Assembly (NCBI RefSeq): GCF_000006405.1
Contig: NW_003214508.1
Location: 637,232 to 669,684 of the forward strand
DNA length: 32,453 nt
Source of the DNA: Perkinsus marinus ATCC 50983
Lineage: Eukaryota; Perkinsozoa; Perkinsida; Perkinsidae
Direction of reading: 5' to 3'
The translations under genes were made by a program, and so were the position numbers. Positions 19,463 through 28,721 of the stretch are shown piece after piece. The notes below the pieces were generated by a model, which had not been told where the DNA came from, ran no database searches, and saw nothing but the letters and a program-made list of their open reading frames with translations. Numbering within the stretch: position 1 is the stretch's first letter; every line of letters starts with the position of its first letter.

Positions 19463-20375
19463 ATGAAGATGAACCTTCTGTTGAGGGTAGCTGTACTATC
19501 TATTGTCGTAAGTGCGTGCTTGCTGTACTGTTTCGATCTCCTTTGATCGGGCTCCTTCCTCATCTACTACTTGCTCAGTTCGTAGTCGTGTCGTTCAGCT
19601 GTCATTACACTACAAATGTCAGCACTTATCGGCACTAGTGAAAGCAACGATGTTAGAATCGAATACGACGCCGATATGGACTCCATAATAATGTTTGGAA
19701 GCCTATGCATGGCCGTAGCCACTATGGCCTTCGTTATATACGTAATCAACAACATAACACGATATACATTAGCGATACCCCAGTGTATGACCAGGTGCAC
19801 TTGTCGAAAAACCAAGAGTACTCTATATACGATGAATTCCCTACCATAACCCAGCCACCGCTCCAGCACGATATGAATAGCCGAGCCAGCCGGCTCCTGG
19901 AAGGCTCATCGTCGATGATGCCATTTGCACACTGGCTAACCTCTTCCTCGGTACATCAACTCAACAGTATCGATCTGTTATGTACTTCCTTCAGACTAGC
20001 GGCTACATACCTGAAGATAACCTCGTTGAAGGAAACCCCAGTAGTGAGGCCAGATGTAGCCCCAGCACTACGGCTGTTCTTCAGTGATCCCTGATAGCTC
20101 CTCATGTTGCTCCGTATGCCTGTCGTCTTACCAGACTGATGATGTTGTTACTGTACTCAAATGTGGTCACTTGTTCCACGATGAATGTGTACGCAAGTAG
20201 GACCCTGTGAAGGCCTCAGCCGTGCTGCTGGTCAACTTTGAGTATGTTCCTCAGATGGATAGCTCTAGCCCACGTCCCAGCATGCCCATTGTGTCGGTCC
20301 TGTCTGTTGGTGGGTCTTCTGCTACTATCATCTCAGCCACCTGCCTCTCCTCAGCCGCTACCTCCTATAATGTGA
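19463..20375 (+). CDS. Single-pass membrane RING-H2 finger protein (putative E3 ubiquitin ligase)
   Basis: The C-terminal RING-H2 domain is clear: CSVCLSSYQTDDVVTVLKCG, then HLFHDECVRKWIALAHVPAC, then PLCR. This gives C-x2-C, C-x-H-x2-H and C-x2-C in canonical order, split by an intron at 20197-20254. Upstream, an exon from ATG 19616 (to 19741) encodes an acidic stretch and a membrane helix, SIIMFGSLCMAVATMAFVIY. One in-phase model is 19616-19741, 19795-19817, 19904-20040, 20085-20196, 20255-20375 (172 aa). A signal-peptide exon MKMNLLLRVAVLSIV at 19463-19507 can splice in frame to 19586, giving a type I membrane topology. The middle exons (19795-20040) are the weak part. Role inferred: membrane-bound ubiquitin ligase facing the cytosol. 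Confidence 0.68.
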
Positions 20376-20424
20376 TTATAGCAGCTTGAAGCCGACCCTC
20401 TCCTCCTCCTAGTTGTCGTAGTGT

Positions 20425-20721
20425 GTGTATGATCGTATTAGACTAATTATATTTTTCCTCATCCAGGCATACCATGCAGCCTGTATTGGTTACCTCGTAG
20501 TAGCTAACTTTTTTCAACAACGCACGAGTGAGTTCAAAGTCAATGGCGTACCCGTGGGTAATCCTGAAGGTTCTCCTTTCCATATCATCATAGCTAGTCA
20601 TTGTTATCACCACTCGTTGTGTCATGGTGGTCATAGCCACTCTAGCGTTTCGTGTGCTTCGACACAGGTTCAGCTTGAAGACACGCCTGACTATTCAGAT
20701 CACTTGTTCACCGTCTCGTAG
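20425..20721 (+). pseudogene. Possible decayed relative of the neighbouring small membrane proteins
   Basis: Between two membrane-protein genes, one frame (about 20600-20680) reads VMVVIATLAFRVL, close to CMAVATMAFVIY of the RING protein. The tail VQLEDTPDYSDHLFTVS, in another frame directly after, resembles VHLSKNQEYSIYDEF. In the relatives an intron separates the two parts. Here only about 16 nt lie between them, too few for a normal intron. It may be a broken copy or a gene with unusual splicing. Upstream parts (AYHAACIGYLVVANFF) are open but not recognised. Confidence 0.35.
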
Positions 20722-20830
20722 GGACATTGGGCTCATTTCGACATAATTCTCCAAGTCGTTTCTCGTTGTATTGTTCATGGTATATGGTCTCTGCTTGTGA
20801 GTATGATTTCAGTTTGTTTTGGTATTCCGC

Positions 20831-21225
20831 ATGGACGCTTCTACTAATTCGATGGACTCCTCCGTTCCCGATATTGTCATAATGTCAGTGAGCTTGTTCA
20901 TGGCCCTTAGTCATCTTGGTTTCATTCTATATGTAGCCATCTCAACTAATAGCCCCCCCTGCGTTACATAAACAGTCTGCAGGTACGGATTACTCGAGAT
21001 GACGACGAAATGGACGATTTCCTCACTGATAAGCACAAGTCGAGTAGCGAGACTACTACTACCACCGCAGCAGAGGAGGTCTGTGATGATGACTATATTA
21101 ATTTGACCAAGTCCGATTCCCTCGAAATCGAGGGAGGGCTTGGCGGCTTCCACTTTGGGGACTCCCCGATGCCTCCTACAGGAGGGTATTATCTTTTCCT
21201 CATTCCCTCGTCCGAGGAAGTGTAA
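20831..21225 (+). CDS. Small single-pass membrane protein with acidic Ser/Thr-rich tail
   Basis: Two exons, 20831-20932 and 20983-21225, 114 aa. The N-terminus MDASTNSMDSSVPD precedes one membrane helix, IVIMSVSLFMALSHLGFILY. The intron falls in phase 0 exactly after the final Tyr of the helix, the same place as in the RING-H2 gene (FVIY|V versus FILY|V). The tail is acidic and Ser/Thr-rich (KSSSETTTTTAAEEV) with a DDDYINL motif and ends in SSEEV. No RING or other domain follows. It is probably a duplicated and diverged relative of the RING gene that kept only the membrane part. Function unknown. Confidence 0.62.
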
Positions 21226-21415
21226 TTTTATTTTGCAACTTTTTGGAATCAGCAGTCCCAATGACTGGTCTCGTCGACGAGTCGGTTACTCGTGGTAGTT
21301 GTCCAAGGTATTCTTAGTGTGTTTTCAGTGGTCATAACTGTTCTTGTGTTCGCATTCCAAGAATGCATGAGAACGGCATTCACCAACTTGTCGTCCTTTT
21401 TTTTGCTGTTTTCCG

Positions 21416-22503
21416 ATGGATACTTCCATCTCGACTATCACTGTACCATTATTACCAGACACTATCAGCGTGCGTCGTAAAGAGCGACTTTTTGGCCACA
21501 ATTACAGTACATTTGGAGCACCCCTGGTCCACTCTAGTGGCCTTAGAAAGTGGGTTTGTGGTGCCCTGCTGCTTTTCGTGTTGGTTATTGCTGGGTATTT
21601 GGTTTGCATCAGAAAGGTTGACGGCTACACGGATCATCAAAGCAGCATTCCTGCAAGTATGGGATGTCGTCTTGTTCGGTAGTCGGCTGTGCTGGTTGTA
21701 GGTGCTGACACTGCTCGATTGACATCTCTGAGGGTGAGCGCGGCTGCCTTCTCTGCCCCACCTCAAGAGAGAAGCGTTGTTTGGGTTACGGGTTATCAAC
21801 CATTTGAGGACTTCACCTTCAACCCATCGGAGGCTGTTGCAAGTGAGTCTTCATGGTTTCTGGATGACATCAGAACAGGCCGCTTTCCATACTGTACCAA
21901 TAAGGATGTTGATGTCTCAGAGTCCCTCAACGGAAGCTGCACCTCTCACTACTGCATCCAAGCGTTCAGTCTACCGGTTACGCACGGTGGCGCGTCTCAA
22001 CCGGCTCGTTGGCTCAGAGAGGCCGACGTACACAAACCAGCAGCAATTGTTCACCTAGGGTTGGAGGATAGAGCAAAGGGACTTAAACTCGAGGTCGCGG
22101 CCAAGAATGTAGCTCGATTTCCCGATGCTATTGCATTGACTATACGGACTGTCAGATCCTTGCTGAAAGTAACTCATCTCTTCCCATCCTCCCTAATGTT
22201 ACCTCTATTCTCCCCTCAACCGCCAACCTCGGCTTGGTCAATGGTATTGATTCTGATGAGATGTGGAGTGTCGATGCAGGAAGCTTCTACTGCAATGAGA
22301 TCTACTTCAGAACTCTTTCAGAAATCCGAAGTCGAAACTTGAATGTAGACTAGAGCGGCCGATTCCTCATGCAACATGGTTTTCGGCAGATACCCGCCAT
22401 TTTCGTGCATCTCCCTGAGCCCACGGTGATGTCTTTGGAAGAGGATGGTCGGCTGATCAGGCGTTTGATCTCACAACTCCTCGCAGTGGATGTTCGTGTT
22501 TGA
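21416..22503 (+). CDS. Type II membrane-anchored pyroglutamyl-peptidase I (C15 family)
   Basis: Four exons in phase: 21416-21656, 21702-22108, 22156-22344, 22390-22503; 316 aa. Residues about 40-70 form a single membrane helix, WVCGALLLFVLVIAGYLVC, with Arg/Lys on both sides and no signal peptide. The C15 fold follows: VVWVTGYQPFEDFTFNPSEA (N-terminal VTGFxPF...NPS motif), AFSLPVTHGG, and PAAIVHLGLEDRAKGLKLE (HxG plus the Glu region). SVDAGSFYCNEIYF contains the catalytic Cys of the family DAGxYxCN motif, and IFVHLPEP the catalytic His. All three triad positions appear present. The enzyme removes N-terminal pyroglutamate; the usual enzyme is cytosolic and about 200-215 aa. The membrane segment joins through a 45-nt intron with GTATGG and TTGTAG ends. 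Confidence 0.82.
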
Positions 22504-24048
22504 GGAACCCATGGCTACCATGTTTGAAAAGCAGCAAGTTGTCTCTTCTCATTATTATAACATCGCAGAGATGATTACGTAATCAGTAGTTCTTACTTTT
22601 TATCATTGAGTTTCGATACTGACGTGACTCGTTGCATTATGATAGTGTTGGGTCGATCATTCCATGCTGTGGATTGGCTTACATTCGGTCCGCAATGGCG
22701 GCAATGGTGCACTGGGCTCCGCTTGAGCCCAGTAAATTGCACTACAACTCAACTGTAATCTCGTCACACCAGCATATGCAACACTCGTAAGAAATCGCTC
22801 CGCTCATTATTCAATCTCCATGCATTGATCTCTATCATACTTCCACCCGTCCGGTATGCTACGTTTAATAAGAAGTCTTTACTCCAGTTCCATCGCCCCC
22901 AGGCAAACCCCCCTGTAAACCTGTACGCCTTCACTCACAGAGTTAAGGTATTCCCACGACCCCTTCAGGTCGCCATAGTGTGCATCACCACCGGAACATA
23001 AGCTGCCAGTTCAGATCGCCGATACTGCATGAATTTCCATTCGAATGGTTTAAGACTGAGGAAGATGAGCCTATTCTATGTCCGGAGAAGGAAAAGTCCT
23101 ATCCCTTGCAAAGTGGAAATTCTGCTATCGACCATTTACCATGCTGTCACTAAAAACGTCGGCCTTTCGAGAAAAACTATACACCTCTACTCCGTTTCCC
23201 CCTGACAACATACGCCTTGAAGAATTGCATGCTAAACTACTGCAATCCAAGCCCTCCAAACCTCAGTTATCTACCACGAATCAGCTCCACCATATTATTC
23301 AACTCCCGATGTACTCTCCTCTGTGACGGGTTGAACGACAGCATTCTCATTCACACGTGCCGTGTGAACCACACGGTGTGATGCGGTAGGTCGACATGAT
23401 ATGCTTTTATGGGCCTCTCTGAGCCTAACAAGTGCGTATCGTTAGCTCGGCTAATAGATGTACTTGCAGTTACTTTTGAGTTGTGTCAACGAGGTAACAC
23501 CGCCTTTCCCCCTCTACCTAATAATACCTCTTTTACCGAGCCCATCCCCGTACATCTGCACTACAAGTCAGGAATGACCGCTAACACTGCCCTACTCACG
23601 AAAGGCATCTATAGCACTGTCACGCGGGAGTCCACTATGGCGTGTCAGAGTTCACTTGTGTTGCCACATATTATCCACGTCTCGAACCGATAAAGTCTCT
23701 CCTGCCCCTCAGGGCTACTACTGCCATAGTAGAAGGATAACGTCATCAAAGACTACAACACGACTGTGGGGAAATGCTCCGTAGATGAAGAACAATGTAT
23801 CACAGAAACGTACATGCACACAGTTCGCGTTCACCTCCGTTGTGTAGGCGGCATACGGGTAGCTGGCCGACTCCGGTCGATAAGGGCGCCCCTATTAGGG
23901 AGAGGTCGAGCTGGGTATGCTGGCAATGGGAAGTCTGCCCATACGAAATTAGCAAATATAAAGTCATCGTGCGGTACTCTTAGTATGTACGAAAGTTGCC
24001 TGAAGAGAATCGCCTATTATCAGTAGCCTATTTCCAAGCCAGTGATAA
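22504..24048. other. 1.5-kb stretch without a supported gene
   Basis: A hairpin ACTGGGCTC/GAGCCCAGT (22711-22733, 5-nt loop) lies near the pyroglutamyl-peptidase 3' end. Plus-strand ORFs at 23078-23326, 23409-23693 and 23766-24026 (82-94 codons) follow each other, but I cannot recognise a domain or join them. They may be a decayed gene or element, or an unrecognised spliced gene. Confidence 0.4.
22711..22733. repeat. Hairpin, 9-bp arms
   Basis: ACTGGGCTC (22711-22719), CGCTT loop, GAGCCCAGT (22725-22733). It lies about 200 bp past the stop of the pyroglutamyl-peptidase gene. It could be in its 3' UTR; no role assigned. Confidence 0.6.
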
Positions 24049-25082
24049 CTACCTCACAGTGTACTTGGTCAAAAGCAGTAGTCGTTTGTCGTCCTTCTGT
24101 ATTTCACCACTATGGATATTAGCATGGAGTTGCTAAGACACCAACGCTGAGGTGGTCCTGAGCCCCCAACGGCAACTACCTCCTGCAGCCGGGCAGCGAG
24201 TATATCTCCCCTTCGTAAGGCCCTATCCAGAGCAACGCAGCCACCATAGCTGTACCTGACAGAATCACCACACTCGGTGGCGGGCCTGAGGCCATATGCT
24301 ACTCCATGGTATTCCTCAGCTCTGAACTGAAACGGTAGTCAGGTACTCTTTTGATGAGCAACCACGTTTTAGGCAGCACCCATATGTGTTCGAAAAAATA
24401 GTAGTCCATTCGGTCGTCGCCTATTTGCAGCTGAGATTGATGCATAAACACCCCTTGAACCGACGCGGCTGCTATTATAGGGTACCATTTTCTGATGGAA
24501 TATCCAAGCATGCAGAGTTAACCAATACAACTGATGATTGAACCCCATAGTGATCCCGAATGCCTCCATCAAGGGCTTATTCTCTAGCCTCTCTAGTACC
24601 AACCTAAACAGCTTCTCAGTAGTCTTGGCTCGGCCCGACCTCCACCAAAGCCAGTCCCCTATGGGCTAACAGCAACACTAATGTTCCCAGCAGGCATACG
24701 TCGCTATCTTACTTTTGGCAGCCAGTCCATGAGGAGCCTCGCAGGGGGTTTGGTGGGGATGAGGAAATCTCTCACCTGAGCATGGCACCAACTCGGGACA
24801 TTCCCTCACGGCCAGGACGGGCCACCTCTTTCTCGCCGACATCACAAATTGGATCAGAAACGATCATCGCTGACTGATACTGTAACTTAGTCAGCTCCTC
24901 CTGTGTAATAACGTCCTCTGTCTAAATGCCGGTTTACCCATAATAACCGGCGGTTGGTCTATGACTACCTCAGTGATAGTCTGGCCTTTACGCATGAGTG
25001 CGGTTCGGCGCTGTAGGGGCCGACCTAGGCCCACAGCAGCCCGAGGCCCCCTAGGGATGTTAGCAATAGCCCGTAGGGCCAT
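24049..25082 (-). CDS. Ubiquinol-cytochrome c chaperone family protein (CBP3/UQCC1-like)
   Basis: Seven-exon model, 227 aa, in phase: 24969-25082, 24776-24900, 24713-24737, 24486-24623, 24380-24430, 24180-24326, 24049-24132. The N-terminus MALRAIANIPRGPRAAVGLG, with more Arg following, is a clear mitochondrial presequence. Family landmarks are YWLTLHAWIFHQKM (compare the LHxWxLxxRL motif), a short helix ending FFEHIW (compare FxxFW), and YSYGGCVALDRALRRGDILAARL (compare YGxxxAYDxGLxxDDxxLAxAL), and the end LLLLTKYTVR (compare LxxYVR). CBP3 binds newly made cytochrome b at mitoribosomes and helps build complex III. The first intron may use either of two donors (24968 or near 24950). It is divergent from the syntaxin gene. 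Confidence 0.8.
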
Positions 25083-25543
25083 GTGACAAGCTTAAATGTA
25101 GCAAGCCTCGAGAATAGATGACAGAAAATGGCGGCACTATGGGAGTGCGGGCACCTCCACGGAAAAGTTCGACAACTGCACACTCCTGTCAATAACCTCT
25201 ACCAGAGTTCGAACCCGGGTGACTCGTGGATGATCTTACCATTACGCCAGTAAACCTTCTAAAGCATCATACTCCAACTCGTCCCACCTGACCGCGAGAA
25301 CAGCAGACCTTCTCCATCTTGAACACTCGGAGCTCTTGCATATCCTCAGGCACCTTTTCCATCCAGCTCAATCCGGTTATAAATTTTCCTCTTCGGGGCA
25401 CTAACTCTTCTTCGGTGGCACAGCGCCACGTCTCCCGCCGGCTGAAGATCATCTTCAATGCTCTTGCCCAAGTTGGGGTTTTCTCGTTGAATATGTGAGC
25501 GTCAGCTTTCATTTGTATAACCCGTCATTGTCCCATCGGTTGA
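25083..25543. other. Divergent upstream region of CBP3-like and syntaxin genes
   Basis: 461 bp between divergent starts. It contains a tRNA-like element (about 25193-25262). An 81-codon minus ORF (25267-25512, starting MKADAHIFNEKTPTWARALK) is not recognised and may be chance. Promoters of both genes must lie here. Confidence 0.45.
25193..25262 (-). repeat. tRNA-like pol III box element, possibly a tRNA-Asp pseudogene
   Basis: On the minus strand TGGCGTAATGG is a perfect A box, and GGTTCGAACTC is a B box with one mismatch. They are 34 nt apart, about 10 fewer than in a functional tRNA. The bases between (ATCCACG, GTCAC, CCCGGG) resemble a eukaryotic tRNA-Asp with the 3' half of the anticodon stem missing. 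The flanks do not pair as an acceptor stem. Most likely a pseudogene or SINE head. Confidence 0.45.
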
Positions 25544-27201
25544 ATGCAAATAGATCGACTGCAGCAGCTACAGGATGCTGCACGAGAGCGGGGGATCATC
25601 GTCAAGGTAAGCTCCCTCCTCATTGCCCTTCACTATTGCCCTGTTCAGGTTCACATACTTGGTGTAGCAGGAGCTGCAGCGGCGACCTCAGCAGCAACAA
25701 CGGCTGCTGCTGCTGACATCAAGGCGAGCCCAGTGTTCGATGCCTCGTCAGCAGCGCCGACTGACTATGAGACGCAGGAGAGCCCAGTGCAGGGACAGCG
25801 GGTCGGCACTGGTAAGCAAAGAGGAGATGCCGAGTTGTGGGAGGATCGACTGTGCAGGAACGGAGGTAGCAGCCTTCCTGGGTGTATCTTGGAAGGCTAC
25901 TGAAGCTAAAGCAGAGGCCGATAAACGTCAGTCTATGGACGAGTTCTATGCACAGGCTGGTAGGAGGGCTAGGGCTTGGGGCACTAGTCGTAACGATGTT
26001 GATGTAGGGGAGGTCCAACGTGGTCTCGGCCTGATTAACAAGAATCTCGACCTGTTGGATCAGAAACGAATAGATGTCATTAACGCTACCAGTCAGCAAC
26101 AAGAGCAAGGTTAGTGTACGTAGTGTGTCCAGGGCCTACAGCTGCTTCGTCTCAGCTATACGGGACAGTGTTGATGAGATTGTCAGCGACGTCAACCGGA
26201 GCATGGTGGGAACCAAAAAGAAGGTGAGTGCCGATGCCCGTATTGTCTGATTTGGTGACAGTACTTGAGGTGATATCATTTCGGTCAGATAGAAGCTATG
26301 GGAGAATCCACCAAAACGTTCGAGACTAAATATGCGTCTAAATGTCACATTGCGTCGGAACTCCGCATACGTAACGGGATGGAGCAGGCCGGCCTACGAC
26401 GGCTAAATGAATATGTAGTACTCATCCAAGTCGTCTTGTGGAATGTCGGTCATCACTCCAGTTGAAGCGTTTCCAAAAACTACAGTCGGACTTTAACAGC
26501 GACATTCGGGAGAAAGCTCTTCGGCAACTTGCCATCGCGGTCCCTGCTGCAACAGAGGCCGAGGTACTAATACAGCGCCTGTTGATAAGCTAGGTAGAGG
26601 GTGTGTGGTAGAGGGAGGCTATGGTTGATGAAGGAGTGCAACCACAGGAACAGTACTTCCGGTCCACGCAAGATAGGATCACTAAGCTGCAGGGCCTCAG
26701 GGATAGGTGAGCCCCTCGGTGTGCGTATGGTTACCGACCCTTTCAAGGGTAGATATGAATCGATTCAAAGATTGGAGCAGTCGATTCAAGAAGTAAATCA
26801 AATGATGATCGAACTTGCGGTACGTTGAGGCTCTCACTGATGCTTTCATGGATTCGTCGTCTTTCAGTTGGTCGTGGAACAACAAGGGGAGATGCTCGAT
26901 TCTATAGAGTTTAACGTTGTTAACACTAAGAACAATGCTGGTGAGTTAAGTCCATCAACGAATAACTGTTAGTAATTCCACTATATTTAAGCGCGTACGG
27001 AACGAGCCTTGATCAAGGGCCGCAAGAGGCAGCGACGTAACCTGTGGATCAAACTGTGTATATGCGTCTGCTGTGTGGTTTGCATCCTGGCCCTGGTAAG
27101 CTGAAAGGGTCTCGCTGTCAGCATTACATCATGTTCAGGTGTTGGGCCTTTTATCCTACTTCAAGGTGTTATTCCCCTCGAATAGTAGTACTAGTAGGTG
27201 A
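25544..27201 (+). CDS. Syntaxin-type Qa-SNARE
   Basis: Eleven-exon model, 391 aa, in phase: 25544-25606, 25649-25811, 25858-26109, 26156-26223, 26289-26414, 26462-26563, 26612-26706, 26753-26819, 26868-26940, 26992-27095, 27139-27201. The N-terminal third is Ala/Thr-rich and disordered. A helical region about 110-290 includes KNLDLLDQKRIDVINATSQQ and FRSTQDRITKLQGLRDR, resembling an Habc bundle. The SNARE motif is YESIQRLEQSIQEVNQMMIE then LALVVEQQGEMLDSIEFNVV, with heptad layers and a central Gln (QQGEMLDSIE) typical of Qa proteins. A basic stretch (KGRKRQRR) precedes a C-terminal anchor, LWIKLCICVCCVVCILALVL. Role: membrane fusion in the secretory or endocytic path; which compartment cannot be told. 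Introns are 42-65 nt. Confidence 0.9.
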
Positions 27202-27507
27202 TGATGATGATCACTATTATATTTTATACATGTTTTGTAAATTGACAACTTCACCAATTCTATCATCAAATTGAAGCGCTAAATGGGCGACTCCTTCCTA
27301 CCGCAGTACTGTCACTCTGCTTGCCTCACTCAACCATTGTATTTGTTTCCGACTATTAAAACCTCTGGTTGAGCTGTACCCCCTTGCTCACTAGATATCA
27401 ACGCAGCAATGGGACACTACGGTAACCAGTAGGTAGTTTACGGTACATGCTGTTGAGCTCAAGGGATCGACTATTATAGTGGTTATTTTAGCACTTGTCC
27501 GCAGCTG
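27202..27507. other. Spacer after syntaxin
   Basis: 306 bp with a short ATG ATG/GATGAT repeat just after the syntaxin stop, and nothing else recognised. Likely 3' UTR plus promoter of the next gene. Confidence 0.5.
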
Positions 27508-27774
27508 ATGCTGTTCGCCCGATTCGGTCCCAGAGCCACCAGAGCCTTTTCTAGCTACTACAAGTCGGCTCATCAGGAGACTCCGCTTACCTACTACCGT
27601 GCCACGCAGCACGCGACTTCATCGATTAACCATCGGTTGGCCTACATCAACGCGTAAGTGCTGCCGTACCGCGAAGTATTACCTTCTTATGGGCCTAGGG
27701 TTTTCGTCATCTGGGTATGTGACTCGTTGAATGCCATGGTGGATTGGTAGCAGCCTCTGAAGGGACAGCGATGA
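27508..27774 (+). CDS. Possible tiny mitochondrial protein
   Basis: Three-exon model of 61 aa: 27508-27653, 27699-27714, 27751-27774. The start MLFARFGPRATRAFSSYYKS is a convincing mitochondrial presequence (Arg-Phe-Arg, Ser/Tyr, no acids). The first intron has a GTAAGTG donor and CCTAG acceptor. The middle exon is only 16 nt (VFVIW). Without the last splice, reading continues a few codons to another stop. I know no matching family; small respiratory-chain or ATP-synthase subunits of alveolates look like this, but that is a guess. The gene sits tightly between syntaxin and the TMEM147-like gene in the same direction. Confidence 0.42.
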
Positions 27775-27896
27775 AGACCCACATGTTGGTATAAGTTTTC
27801 AGTGCCTTTATTCAACCGAATATTGTGTTGGTGAACTCCGTGAAGAGTTTGTTATCAGCAGTTAAGAGTTTGTTTACTCCTTATTCCCGCTACACT

Positions 27897-28721
27897 ATGT
27901 CCGGTGCCGGTTCTATGATCGCCTTGGGCCCTTTCTTCGCAATATGTCAAGGCTGCGGCGTGTCAATGCAGAAGGGCCTCTTATCTCTGTTGAAGCAAGT
28001 CGGTATAACGTACGCTGTCAACGCTTTCGTGCGCTATAGTGTCAACAATATGCTGCCCGAGGGCTTCTATGAGACTTATCCATGGGGCCCTGCCTTGGAG
28101 CTAATGCTCTCTTGTTTGGACCTGCTGGGTATGGTCCAAATCATATTCTATTCAGACTGCCTCAAGGTGGGCTTCGACGATGATGCGCGTCGAGCACTAG
28201 CTGTTGGAGTTACTTGGGCAACCTTGGAGGTCATTCGCTACAACTACAACTGGGGTCTCACCGTAGAAATGCACCAGTCAAAGCTAGCGGTCTTCACTCC
28301 GTCAACTCTCAACAGCAACATTGTTCTTGCTGGTGACGTGTCACTGGCTGTCGGCATTTGGTTGACCTACAAGTTCGGTCGTGAACTACTTCCTCTCGCT
28401 GTAGTGTTCTTATCTGTATTTGTTCTCCCCGGCTTGAGCATTTATCTTCGCGCGGCTTTGGGTATGCACGACTATGATAACGAGTTCATGGGCATTGTTA
28501 TGACAGTCGCCGGTCTGATATCACTGTTCGCGTACTGGGTGTGGGCCAAGTACTATCCGGAGGGGTCGGCTAAGCAAGCGGAGCTCGACGAGATAGCCGA
28601 GGAGAAGCGTCAGAAGGAGGCTCTTGCGAAGGAAGAGGAGACCAAGTCTGGCGATATGGTTCCTCAGCGTCGAAGCAAGAAAGCAAGGGCAGCGGCGGCT
28701 AAGAAGAACAGACATGATTGA
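27897..28721 (+). CDS. TMEM147: TMEM147-like multi-pass ER membrane protein
   Basis: Single exon, 275 aa from ATG 27897 (MSGAGSMIALGPFFAICQGC); the frame extends 24 codons upstream but has no ATG there. About seven membrane segments. Similarity to TMEM147 is seen in AVGVTWATLEVIRYNYNWGL (human GWATAELIMSRCIPLWVG) and SNIVLAGDVSLAVGIWLTYK (human [20 protein letters not shown]), in the same order and spacing. TMEM147 with Nicalin and NOMO forms the BOS complex at the Sec61 translocon, aiding multi-pass protein insertion. The human protein is 224 aa; here a charged C-terminal tail of about 50 residues (AELDEIAEEKRQKEALAKEE, then Lys/Arg-rich) is added. It lies 3 kb from the syntaxin start in the same direction and, like the AP2 gene, has no intron. 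Confidence 0.78.
   Translation: MSGAGSMIALGPFFAICQGCGVSMQKGLLSLLKQVGITYAVNAFVRYSVNNMLPEGFYETYPWGPALELMLSCLDLLGMVQIIFYSDCLKVGFDDDARRALAVGVTWATLEVIRYNYNWGLTVEMHQSKLAVFTPSTLNSNIVLAGDVSLAVGIWLTYKFGRELLPLAVVFLSVFVLPGLSIYLRAALGMHDYDNEFMGIVMTVAGLISLFAYWVWAKYYPEGSAKQAELDEIAEEKRQKEALAKEEETKSGDMVPQRRSKKARAAAAKKNRHD

Noticed and set aside
19721-19740. CCGTAGCCA match resembling the start of the dinoflagellate/perkinsid spliced leader
   Set aside because: Only nine bases match, it lies inside the membrane-helix coding exon, and no donor or Sm site follows.
23078-24026. Three successive plus-strand ORFs
   Set aside because: I tried to join them as exons of one gene but found no consistent phase or domain. 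Could be decayed DNA.
25267-25512. 81-codon minus-strand ORF between the CBP3-like and syntaxin genes
   Set aside because: It reads plausibly but no homology is recognised, and it occupies the only promoter space of two divergent genes. Kept as a comment only.
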